Part shown: piece by piece, positions 10,123-22,643 of the stretch
How positions within the stretch are numbered: the stretch's first letter is position 1
Layout of the letters: each line of letters begins with the position of its first letter
Assembly: GCA_900155495.1 (NCBI GenBank)
Contig: FTLJ01000297.1
Coordinates: 1-37,406, forward strand
Reading direction: 5' to 3'
Source: Porogramme epimiltina
Taxonomy: Eukaryota; Basidiomycota; Agaricomycetes; Polyporales; Polyporaceae
Length of the DNA: 37,406 bases
The notes under the pieces: generated by a model
What the model was told of the DNA's origin: nothing
What the model saw: only the letters and a program-made list of their open reading frames with translations
Database searches by the model: none
Position numbers and translations under genes: made by a program

Positions 10123-11122
10123 TTTACGTAGACTTGTGTACATTTTCCATCTTACGAGGACATGTAATTACTTTATCGCGTACCAATGTCAATGCAGTGT
10201 TATATCATATATAGTACCTGCTGGATTGTATCGTGTGCATAACAAGGGTGCGACTGTTATATAGTATGTGAGCTCGCTAGGCTTGCACTGTGCTCGGGCT
10301 GCTCGAGAGCAGTCGCGAGCAGGTGCGGGAGGCTCACGTGCACTCGGCAGGCGCCCACCCACGTTATGCTGTGCTCGATAAAGGGGGACATTGCTCGACC
10401 GGCTCGACCGGCTCTCAGAGCTCTCGAGCACACCAGAGCAAACTTTTTTTTTCCTGATGCGGTGAGGCGAGACTGGACCAGCGTCACGCAGAGTCGCGGA
10501 CCACATTATCTCGTAAGGGCGTTCTACTACTCCCGGAGTGCAGCAGGGTGGAATACCGAGATAGAATGTGTGGGTCACAGAGACGGTATGGGATGAGAAC
10601 TGCGAAGCACTGCACTCATATTGTAGAAGCAAGGTGTGACAACTCAAACCGTCACGGCCCGGCCAAAGATACGTAACCCCTCGGACAGTGTAGTTCCTAA
10701 CCGCATGCAAGCCGCTGAGGCCACCCTACGGCCCGTAGCTCGGACGGTAGAAGCTATGCGGCCCTGGAAGAATATGGTAAGACTGGTCGTCGCGGAGAGT
10801 ATTGTGCCCACACAACCCAGGGCGGTACACAAAAACACACAATAAAGCCGCGCACTGTCAACGACGATGGCCATATCTCCCATCGATGAAGACCTCACAA
10901 CCTCACGCTTAGCCACGGGGGCCTTATTCCAGGACTGTGGTCTCCGAGCATCAGGTCGAGGCGAAATTTTCGAGACCACCTTGTTCCGATGTGAACGGCA
11001 ATGGATAGAAGGACGAGAAAACTACATTAGATTACAAACAAACACAGGGTGCAATAACTTCAAAAGATGCGATATACCAAAATGCAATCCTATCCTACCG
11101 GGCCAATGGCATAAAGCAGCCC
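10123..11122. other. Intergenic region with an inverted copy of the CTCGAG-rich repeat
   Basis: AT-rich just after the preceding stop (10190-10230), then the repeat unit at 10273-10461. From 10470 to 11122 I see only short open frames without support and the 3' flank of the fumarate reductase gene. Confidence 0.5.
10273..10461 (-). repeat. CTCGAG-rich repeat unit, copy B (inverted relative to copy A)
   Basis: Read on the minus strand it starts with CGCATCAGG plus an A run (complement of 10461-10444), exactly as copy A does at 8536-8550. It continues into GCTCGAGAGC, GGTCGAGCC and CTGCTCTCGAGCAG words. Similarity beyond the shared start and the word content is loose. The two units face each other across about 1.9 kb. 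Confidence 0.35.
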
Positions 11123-13356
<2,234 letters not shown>

Positions 13357-13652
13357 GCTGAGCTGGATGTGGATGTGGGGAAGGAGGTGGGGGAGGATGA
13401 GACGGATGCACCGGACTCGGACGCAGCTCTTCTATCCCCGCGCCCGGCCACTCAATCACGCGGACGGAGCCATGTGAATTCCGGCGTGACGCCAGCCACC
13501 CCCCGCGACCAATCGCAGGCGCCGTCCTTGCTCCGCCCAATCCCTGTCCGCACAAATCGAATCACGCTCCCCGAATTCATCGCGCGACAAAAACACAAGT
13601 GTAGTGGCACTCTACAAGGTCTACATGGAACAGCACTGCTCTCTAAACACGC

Positions 13653-14854
13653 TTAGGCACTTCCCCGCACCCCCGCCTCCAGTACCCCGCACACCCGCTC
13701 GACCTGCTCGCTCATGTTGAGCTCCAGGCCCTCGAACAGGATCAGCCCCGGCACCGTCCCGTTCGGCTGCCCGTGTTCGATGTCTCCGCCTTCAAGCATC
13801 CCCTGATGGGCGTCCACGTATGCCGGCCACACGATCTGCTCCCAGTACTCCGGCGGGTCGCGCCACAAGCTGCCCTCTGGATCGGATTGCACTCCAGGGG
13901 GGGTGCAGCGCGGAGGTGCGCATTTCGGCCGATGGCGAAAGGGCGGTGTTAAGGCGTAGGTTGACGGGAACGCGGAAAGGGAGGAGCAGCGTTAGGACGC
14001 CGTACCGTCATGTGCGGACACAGCGGGGAAAGGGGCTCCTACCTGCGGTGTGGTATCCGTGCCGCTCGTGCCTCCGCTGCTTCAGAACGTCATGCGGCAC
14101 TCGGAGGAAGAATTTGTAGTCTAGCGTCTTCACAACATCCTGGGGTGGATGTTATTGAGACTACGGTAAGATGCCATGCAGATCCCGCACTTACCGCGTA
14201 CCAATACAACAGGAACCCGTCGACCATGACCCATTTGATGTCCTCGCCCGCTGCTCGGTGCTCCTCCTCAATCTTCTCAAAACAGGCCTTCCACTTCTGA
14301 AAGACCTCATTCTCTATGGGTATGTCCTTCTGTTCGTTGAGGTGATCGTGTGACACATGTTCCGGGGGTATAATGCCAGTGCGTTTGACCTAGAAGGAGA
14401 TTGTTTTCACCAATTGCGCCCTATCCTCAATTGATTTTACATACCTCGGTCATTGCCCTCACCATCCGATTCCATTCAATGGCGCCCTCCGCTTTGTCCC
14501 AGTCCTGAACACCATATACCGGGTGAACCGGGACAAGTTCTTGTGGCTGAAGAGCAAAGGTCGTGGTGGCATGAGGTCATCTGCGCAAGGGATGAGGTCA
14601 CGACGGCCGACGAACTGGCGCAAAGTCCTGCATATAGTTATGTGAGGTAGTGTCCAGATGCTCTGGGCGAACGATGATAGCATAGATACGTACATCCTGA
14701 TGCACGATCACGCTGTTGGGAAGAATGCGACGCAGATGCTTGGCGAGGGTGGTCTTCCCCGAGCACGTTGCCCCCCTACGTCTTTGTGAGATAATGTAAT
14801 AAGGCCAGGTGTTGTAACGCACCCTATTCCGACCAGAATGACGCGTGTCTTCAT
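13653..14854 (-). CDS. NRK1: Nicotinamide riboside kinase
   Basis: Phosphorylates nicotinamide riboside to NMN in NAD+ salvage, in the cytosol. Seven exons: 14854-14823, 14775-14694, 14627-14616 (only 12 nt), 14546-14445, 14389-14195, 14139-14043, 13876-13653, giving 247 residues. The P-loop GGATCSGKTTLAKHL is rebuilt across intron 1. The catalytic/metal Asp pair sits in VIVHQDDFAPPQELVPVHP, which is assembled from three exons including the microexon. Further family signatures are VYGVQDWDKAEGAIEW, MVDGFLLYW, FFLRVPHDVLKQRRHERHGY, EGSLWRDPPEYWEQIVWPAY and a final LILFEGLE. Intron sizes are 47-69 nt except the last (166 nt). The human and yeast enzymes are slightly shorter (about 200-240 residues). 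The gene is divergent from the PAXX-like gene. Confidence 0.93.
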
Positions 14855-15311
14855 ATCTATACTCGAGCTTCTAGCCCCTCCAACCGGGAAGTTGAGCGCT
14901 ACCCTCGGCGAGCCCTGTGTTCTAGTCAGCTTGGGTTTTTCCGGGAGTTGGCTGGCGTACTGCAGAAAAGGAGCAGTCCTAGGCCTTCTTGGGGAGATAG
15001 GTTCGGTGCTGGTAGAGCTGCTGAGGAATCCAAGCTCGCTGAGCTACCTGACAGATCCTTAGAGTCACCGGCCACGCGAGCCGATCTCCGTGAGATAAGA
15101 TAAGATTTAACTTTCGCCGTTTCCCGAACAGTGCTCGATTCCACGGGCGCCCCGTCACCCGTCCCTGCACCAAGTTCCAGCTCGTGCCGACCTTGCGCGT
15201 ACGTACAATGTGGCTCGACTATGCACTTTGTCCCACACTGCCGCACGCCATCAAGAGGCGGGGCGCGAGACCCTCGCCCTTGCAGTGACCTGAACCGCCA
15301 CCACACGCAAT
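14855..15311. promoter_or_regulatory. Shared intergenic promoter region, NRK1 (-) and PAXX-like gene (+)
   Basis: A 457-nt stretch between two divergent start codons. No clear TATA box was found for either gene. Short open frames here have no support. Confidence 0.5.
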
Positions 15312-17162
15312 ATGCTCTCTAGTCAGGCCATTCTTGCACACTTCAAGCCATTGGACGGCCTCATCCGAGTTATAGAACAGAAGGACAAGCATGACAACCT
15401 AGTCCAGTTCGTTGTTCTTTCCGCCGTCGACGACCTCAATTGGACGGTTCACGTTGGATGGATCGACGTCCGTAACCAATCCGGAAGATGGTGGCATGGA
15501 AGATGGTCAGAGAACGAGATTCGGGCGAAAGTGGTGCGTCCGCTTGTCATCTTTGTTCGTCCATACCAAACGTGGCCGTCTGTACAGGGAACCGACGTTA
15601 GAGACCTCGTACTCGGTGTCTTCGTTCGCAATCTGGTTTCTGCGTTCGTCGAGGGTGATATGAGAGTGGAAGACTGGTCTAGGAAGAAAGGCGCAGATAT
15701 CAGCGTGAGTGTTGACTCGGCGGTCCCGAATGCAATTGCTCCGGACCGTTCGCGCGTGTCACCGCTTACGTTGGCCGGGCATCATTGTACGCCCACAGAT
15801 GATCATTGGCATGTCCATGGAAGGCGGAATCGCCTGTATTCCGATCGTGGAACGTCCACCGGAAGACGCCGCGGCACACGCAATGAAAGTTTTCCAACAG
15901 GTGAGGCTCTGTGTGGCTCGGTGGATGTGGTCTGCCCCCGTCCGACACTGTGGAGGCTACTAGGACCCACACATTCTCATCCAAATCTGGACATTCCTAG
16001 GGGAGCTTCCGCTTATAGTTCCTCTCGTATTCCCGTTCATTTCGATTGTGTCTCATGGTGTTCGGTGCAGGCGCAAGTGTAGGGACCTAGGGGCCCTTGC
16101 TCTTGCGTCTGATGGCCGACACGTCGGAGAATGCGATGCCTGCTTCGTCTACAAGTCCCTAACACGTGCAGGCCGCATTAAGGCGGCGTGTATCCGTTTC
16201 CTCTCTACAAGCGCCTGTGGCCCTTCGTGTTGTCCACCTTTTCCTTTTGCGACTTTTATGGTTCTTTTCAGTCTTGGGCATCAATGCCCTATACTCATAC
16301 AGCAGTACAACCCAGAAAGAATCTGCGTGTGGGTAGCAATGGCTCCATCATATGTTCAAAGTCGGATAGTAGGACTTCTGGGCCCTGATGAAGTTGGCAA
16401 ATTCGCCAACTTATATGACGGCGGAGATGGGGGGAGTGAGATAGTAGCCAACTTGGGTTCTGTCAGAACCGGAGCTCAGTGGCGGTGTAAGCTGACGTAT
16501 GGACGCAATTCAATCCCAGATCGCTGAACAGGCACAGCAGCGGGCGTGCCGCCTGTATCCACCTGCAGACGACCCTGCGGCACACGTATCGAGTGAGTAT
16601 CCAGATATCGTTGTTAGACCGTACCGGGCGGTCTCATGTCTACATTCCAGCCTCCACCCCCACAAAGAAATCCGATGATAATCATGATTCCGCACTCTCA
16701 AGTCGAGATTCAAGCCCATGCGATTGGCCAGACGAGGACTATCGTGCGAAGCAAATGAGATATCAGCCGCCTCGCAAGCTGCCTAAAACAGATGGTCGGG
16801 AGAAAGATAGACGTATCTCGGATGAGGAGATGTTCGATATTGATGAGAATGAGGACGCGCCTAACCTCGACAGAACGGCGGCCCACCGAGGGAAACTTGA
16901 GGAGGCCAAGCTCAGATCTTCCACGACGAGGTCATCTCCAGCCCACCCGGGATCCTCGGCTCATCCCAGAACACCCAAAGCGGGATCAGCTCGTCGTGCG
17001 TACCAGACCTTCGAACTTCATGCATTAGGCCACCACTGACGGTGCGTTTTCCAATGCACAGAGCTCCCACCGGCCACGGTGCCACGCCTTCCCGGTGCTT
17101 CCTTGGCAAACCCCACCAAGAAGGCTCGCAAGTTCGTACCGATCGAATTCGAGTCAGATTAG
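15312..17162 (+). CDS. Candidate PAXX/XRCC4-superfamily end-joining factor
   Basis: Six exons: 15312-15533, 15588-15704, 15799-15900, 16520-16592, 16651-16995, 17062-17162, giving 319 residues. Residues 1 to about 135 alternate beta strands and helices: FVVLSAVDDLNWTVHVGW, then WWHGRWSENEIRAK, a helix (DVRDLVLGVFVRNLVSAF), and two strands (ISMIIGMSMEGGIACIPIV). This is the order seen in the XRCC4/XLF/PAXX head. A short predicted coiled coil follows (DAAAHAMKVFQQIAEQAQQR), then a polar, Ser/Asp-rich disordered tail. The last residues, NPTKKARKFVPIEFESD, resemble the C-terminal Ku-binding motif of PAXX (NP...KK...F). Architecture and length fit PAXX better than XRCC4. This is inference from pattern, not a family match I can prove. 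Intron 3 is 619 nt, ten times its neighbours. Confidence 0.5.
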
Positions 17163-17640
17163 ACACGGATCTGCGGTTCAGTCTACCCCCTACATCTCTC
17201 CCTGGTTCTTGGATCTGTTCGCAGGACGATGATCTTCTTGTTTTCGTGTTGTGCACCGTGCTCTCCACAGTCTTCCGCCTCATAGTACAGCTTCCCTCCT
17301 TCCATCGATAATCTCTATCTAGGATCTAGAAGGGGCGATCTTTGTTTTCCAATGTAACGGACGTACCACCTGCTAACATTGTGCCTCGTGCAATTCGGCG
17401 CTTGGTTCCGGCCTGCGTGACATTCACACAGAGTCTCTGTTTTCCTATTGTCCTCTGTCTCCCACATCCATGTTTGCGGGGCACCCGCCTGCTTCCGTAT
17501 GCTCCCCACATTTCCTCAACGTTTTGATGCGTCCTCTTTCATCGTGTTGAGGTGGTTGCAAGGCCTCGAGTGTCTTTAACTCTTTAGGGATTTCTTTGTT
17601 GTGGAAGAGTTTAAGAACCCGTAGCGCGCTTCACATTTCG
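17163..17640. other. Intergenic region, no gene seen
   Basis: 3' flank of the PAXX-like gene and promoter of the next gene. T/C-rich on the plus strand towards its end. No open frame with support and no clear TATA box. Confidence 0.5.
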
Positions 17641-18373
17641 ATGTCCACCCCAGTCAATCCCAGGTGCGCCACACAGTGCATCTCTTCTCAGTGTCTCGAC
17701 TGACAGTTTGACATTTCATCCCCGCACTTCACACTCCGCCCGCAGAATCATGCCGAACCGCTTTTCAGCCCGTCACCCCTACCCGCCTCCCCCGGGTCTC
17801 AGCACGCCCCCGGCGCCCCCTTACTACATGGAGAGCATGAGCCTCCTCTTCTGGCTCCGCTTTTCCGAGATATGGCAGGGCTGGGTGCGTGCGACGGTGT
17901 GCAACATGACCGCGCACGTCCTCCTGCACTGGCTCTTCCGCCTGCTCGGCCCCGAGTTCGACCCGTCCGGCAACTTCGTAACGTCCCGCCTGCGCGCGAC
18001 GTACACGATCAACACCGTCACGACGTTCTACACCGTCATCCCGAGCGTGCTCGCCTTCGCGGGCTCGTACGCGCTGCGCCATGCGCAGTGCGGGGAGGTA
18101 CACGGCTTCGGACCTGCCGACGAGCTGCGGATGTCGCTCATCCCGGCGGTGTTCAAGATACCCCGGGTGCGGATGGCGCTCGGACATACGTGGGCGGTGG
18201 TCGTGTGCATGATCGCGGCGTGGATGGTGGCGAGCCCGACGCGGAAGGCGCTGGACCCTTTCCATGCGGGAGCGATGGCAGTGCTGGGGAGGGCGCTGTG
18301 GGTGATGAGCCACTGGCCCTTTGAGGAGGCGAAGGAGCGGTCTGTGGAAGATTGTGAGGCGGGGAGGGTGTGA
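17641..18373 (+). CDS. Small multi-pass membrane protein of unknown function
   Basis: Two exons: 17641-17663 (eight residues, the last codon split) and 17746-18373 (intron 82 nt, acceptor CCCGCAG), 216 residues. The second exon is itself open from an ATG at 17750, which could be the real start; the spliced form adds only seven residues. After a Pro-rich head there are hydrophobic helices around LLFWLRFSEIW, NMTAHVLLHWLFRLL, TTFYTVIPSVLAFAGSYAL and WAVVVCMIAAWMV, so three or four membrane passes are likely. The C-terminus is charged. High third-position GC supports coding on this strand rather than the long antisense frame. Not recognised as a known family. Confidence 0.7.
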
Positions 18374-19243
18374 CGAGGGGCGCTGTGGTTGTGCGTTTAC
18401 GGATATCCTTGTGCATGTATCCTTCGTGGTGGTCTCCATGATCGAATTGCAGTCCAAGGGTGCCAGGATATTTGACATAATGCTTGATAACTTCGGAGTT
18501 CCATCAGTTCTTCCATCTATTGGGGTCGATCTCTTCAACGTGTTATTGTCTCCCACTGGGTGAAAAGAGCCCTGTGAGAAGGATATCAAGACAAAAGCCG
18601 GAGAGCACGAGGTCACGGGCTGCTTGAAACGATGCCTCCTATCTCGAGTGAGTGGCGCGGGGTCCTCTTTCAAGCCCCTCCCCAATATTCCAGGTTTTCA
18701 AGGTGAAGGCACTGGTTCCTGAGGTTTATAAGTCAATTTATTCCTGGGATATATGTTATCTGTCTGGGTAAACCGTCTTGTTATGATCGACGTTATCAGT
18801 GGAAAGTTGAGCTCACTATTCTCAATTTCAGTTCAAGAAGGCTAGTATGATGGGTTACAGGAGATAAGTCTGAAGACTGTTGTTAGCAGTATGTAGTAGA
18901 GGAACTGGGGCTTCTTCCCAGCCACTCTTCAGGGTTTGCCGTTATTAAGTTGTTTTTGGCGAGTCAGCCAAGGAGTTGAGCTTCGATGGAGTCCGCGTCC
19001 AAGTCAGCCACCGCCACTTGCTACCCCAGCCTTGTACACGTGACCCCCTTCTCACGCGTCAGCCGAACCGAGCTTACATCATAACTTGACGATTTCGTGC
19101 GAGTGTTGCTCATCGAGCTTCTTCAATATGCTCATCTTGAAGCAATTCATTCGAGCTTCTTCATGCTGCCAGGCTCTTGACATTGTCTGCCTTCATCTTT
19201 TCTCTTGAGGGCCACCTCAACCTCGTTGGCTACTCTGCACACA
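18374..19243. other. Intergenic region, promoter side of the permease gene
   Basis: AT-rich compared with the flanking genes. Contains the 3' flank of the membrane protein gene and the permease promoter. The permease ATG at 19244 has A at -3. No open frame with support. Confidence 0.55.
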
Positions 19244-21521
19244 ATGTCTTCTTACAACGATCCCGAGGCCGGACGTTCGGCGCCGAGGAACGACGAGGAA
19301 GCTCATGTCAAGGCTCCTTCCCCGGGCGACAACCACAGCCAACACTCTTCGGGAAGCATCCATGGCACTGAAGGCGAGCTTTCTGTACCTCCGGTGGCGA
19401 AGAGGCGAGCGGGGTTGCATCGAGCACTCTCCGCACGGCAAGTCTCCATGATTGCTATAGCCGGAACTATTGGGACCGGTCTATTCCTTGGAACAGGACG
19501 TTCGTTGGCGCAGGGAGGACCCGCGAGCATGCTCATATGCTATGGGCTTGTTGGGGTCATTGTATACATCACGTTGCTCCTATTGGGTGAGATGGCGACG
19601 CAATATCCGGTTGCAGGTGAGTGTTTGAGTGTACCGAACACGGATAATGTACGTTGAACATGTCTCTAGGATCATTCAATGCCTATGCTACAAGATTCTT
19701 CTCCCCGGCATACGGCTTCTCCCTCTCATGGAACTACTGGTTTAACGATGCAGTTTCCGTCGCGTCCGATTTGACTGCGGCCCAGCTCGTGCTTCAATAC
19801 TGGACTACATGGCACACTTGGATAATCAGTCTCGTCTTTTGGGTGTTCCTTGTCACCGTCAACGCAATCCACGTTCGCGCGTATGGTGAATTGGGTGCGT
19901 GTTTGTTAATCATAAAGCAATCGACCTGGAAGTGATCTGTGTGCAGAGTACTGGCTGTCCTCGCTGAAGATCGCGACTGTCGTCGTGTTCATCATCTTGG
20001 GCATAGCGGTCAACGTAGGAGCCAACCAGGAACATGAATTCATTGGGACGAAGAACTGGCATATACCAGGGGCGCCGTTCGTAGGAGGATTTGGAGGGTT
20101 TGCGAGAGTGTTCGTTACAGCCAGTTTTGCATGTACGTACGCGATGTGTTTGGCAATGAGATATTCTATTAACACCATAGCAGATGGCGGAACGGAGTCA
20201 CTTGGTATCACTGCTGGTGAGACCAAGAACCCTTCGCGTAACATGCCTAGGGTGGTAAAGTTTGTCTTCTGGAGGTATGGTGGAAAGATGCATGTCCGGT
20301 TATCTTTTGCTGACTTCGCCATAGAATCTTGCTGTTCTACATTCTGAGCATCCTGCTTATGGGACTCAACGGTGAGCAGATTGCTTATTCGCTCTCAAAC
20401 TTTCAGCTTTTGAACTATTACCACCAGTTCCTTGGGACTATCCTGGATTGTCCAACAAGCAGACCACGACTTCGCCATTCACCATCGTGTTCCAGATGGC
20501 AGGCTCGAGTAGGGACTATCTCTATATATTTGTTGTCCCCGATGCTAACCAGCGTGGCCATATAGCCGTCGCGGCCTCCTTTATGAACACGGTCATTCTC
20601 ACCTCCGTCCTCTCTGCAGGAAATCACGCCCTCTTCGCCGGTACCCGTGTGCTCTACGGGCTTGCCGTCACCTCCCCGCCCCAAGCACCATCCATATTCG
20701 GCATGACGACGCGATCGGGTGTTCCCCTGCTCGCATTGTTCGCAACTAGCAGCGTCAGTGTTCTCTGCTTCGGCTCGAGCTTCATTGGGAGTGGCGAACT
20801 CTGGGGATGGTTGCAAAATATTGTTGGCGTGTCCAACCAGGTGAGCACCGAAGCAATGCATGGCACGAATGGAGGGGATTTGATTCTGACGGGGATGGCG
20901 CAGATTGCGTGGTTGTCCATTGGATTAGCGAGCTGGCGATTCCGGCGCGCCTGGGTCCGTCAGGGCAGGCCGCTTAGTGAAATGAAGTTTAGGGCAAGCT
21001 GGACGTGGCCGTGGGGTCCGCCTTTCGTGGTGCGTCCGGTAATATTCCGCGACTGGCTTTACGTTTCTGACGACTTTCTTCCCCGTCGTAGGTCGTGACC
21101 GTCATAGCTCTGATCATCAGTGAGGACCCACTACCTCCGCACCACGTATCTGACATCCATTCTTACAGTTCAGGGCTGGTCCTCCGTGATCCCCCACTTC
21201 TCGCCCGTCGACTTCATTTCGTTTTACATTGAGATTCCGGTCATGCTCGTCATGTACATCACCTGGTCACTCCTCAAGCGCCCCGCCCCACCCTCAACGG
21301 CGGCTGACGGCACCCCGCTTCCCCCCGGCGAGCGACCCGGTGTGCTGCGGCGCGCATGGCGCTTCCTGGCGTATAGCGACGTGGTCGACGTGCGGACCGT
21401 GGACCTACGGCGGGACGAACACGAGGAGGAGCCGGAGGATGCTGCGGACGACGCCGCCCGTGAGGTAAAGCTACAGGGGAGGGCGCGGTGGTTGTGGCGG
21501 GTGTACTATGCCGTTGTATGA
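19244..21521 (+). CDS. Amino-acid permease (fungal YAT/AAP family)
   Basis: Proton-coupled plasma-membrane importer of amino acids. Ten exons: 19244-19616, 19670-19894, 19947-20132, 20184-20274, 20325-20371, 20428-20508, 20566-20840, 20904-21029, 21092-21119, 21169-21521, giving 594 residues. A hydrophilic cytosolic head of about 60 residues precedes the first helix with the family signature SMIAIAGTIGTGLFLGTG. Other hallmarks: GEMATQYPVAG, FSLSWNYWFNDAVSVASDL, GITAGETKNPSRNMPRVV, SNKQTTTSPFTIVFQMAGS, AGNHALFAGTRVLYGLA and GWLQNIVGVSNQIAWLSIG. Twelve membrane helices are expected. The charged C-terminal tail is normal. All introns are 49-63 nt and all junctions restore conserved motifs, so the gene appears intact. 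Exact substrate cannot be read from the sequence. Confidence 0.95.
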
Positions 21522-22643
21522 GCCCCTCGCGCGGGGAGCTGGTGCAACACGGAGCTCGCCGTTTTCTCACCCTGAACTTCCTGCCGTGTGTCGCCGTTGT
21601 TTTGCCGCTGAGCGCCCAAGAGCCTGTGGCGAGCATAACCCCTTCTATCGAGAAAGCGGGCTCCCCCACTGGTGGAGAGTATGACGCTATCAATTTCACA
21701 TACACACTCGGTGAGTGCTCTGCAGGCAATGGCGATGGGTGGCGAATCTACCCTATCGGCTCTAGTTCGGCACTAGATGTTTCGGTGTCATCTCTAAGCA
21801 TATAGTAAGCGGGCTCATCTCTAATCTCCACAAGCTGTATTACTCAACCACGCGAGGACTATGATGTTTGACGGGAGAAACAAACATCGACGGCTCGACG
21901 CTGTTGTGCGAGCCGGTCATGGTCAATCGTCGAGATCGCCCAGGTGCTGTGACATGACACTCATAAATTGTTTACAACGGTGCGAGACTAGGCAATTCTG
22001 AGTACTACTTGGGTGTTAAAAATAGGTGTCATGCTCGGTTGTGTAAGTGATAAAATCCGACGCTGGGGGACATACCGCCCGCTCGCGTCCAACGCGCAAT
22101 CAAACGACTGGGTTGAGTTACGCCGCACTGCCTGTCCTTAGAGCAGTTTTCGGGGGCTGAGTGCTGCGAACATGTTCATTGTCTATCTTCCTATCTAGTC
22201 AGGGACCGCATATTTTGGTTACGAAGGGCACCGTCCGCGGACCGCCCAACTTCTTGCAGTTCAAGGTTTGGACTAGCACTCGAGCTCCTTCAGGACAGTG
22301 ACCCAACGCTGGGAAGCTTCCAAAGGAAGAGACAAAGGATCCGATCTTCGAGGATCATTACATGTACTGCACAGAAACAGGAGCTTACCGCATAATTCCG
22401 TGCTGACTTCAAAAAGTGGTGGAGGTTCGGAACAACTTCCCAAAAAGGCGATCGTTACAAACAACGCAAATCTCAGACGCGGCGCTTCTGCGTCCTGGAC
22501 TAGCGAACTCCCTCCATCGGCTATCTCCTTCAGGGCGCACAGCAACGCCGGCGGTCGACAACGCGGCGTTCAACATCGTTCCGCAGCCGCGCCCCCTGTG
22601 CCCCCACTTTCGTGCCGTCGCATCTTCCATACGCGGTTACCTC
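21522..22643. other. Intergenic region with a pair of short hairpins
   Basis: 3' flank of the permease and promoter of the aldo-keto reductase. Several short open frames on both strands lack splice or family support. Two adjacent inverted repeats at 21863-21915 are listed separately. Confidence 0.5.
21863..21915. repeat. Two adjacent perfect inverted repeats
   Basis: First: GATGTTTG (21863-21870) and CAAACATC (21881-21888), 8-bp stem with a 10-nt loop. Second, two bases on: CGGCTCG (21891-21897) and CGAGCCG (21909-21915), 7-bp stem with an 11-nt loop. They lie about 340 nt past the permease stop. Function unknown. Confidence 0.45.

Noticed and set aside
17765..18685. Long minus-strand open frame (306 codons) opposite the membrane protein gene
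   Set aside because: It is the antisense shadow of a GC-rich coding region, very rich in Arg/His/Pro, without plausible domains or splice structure.
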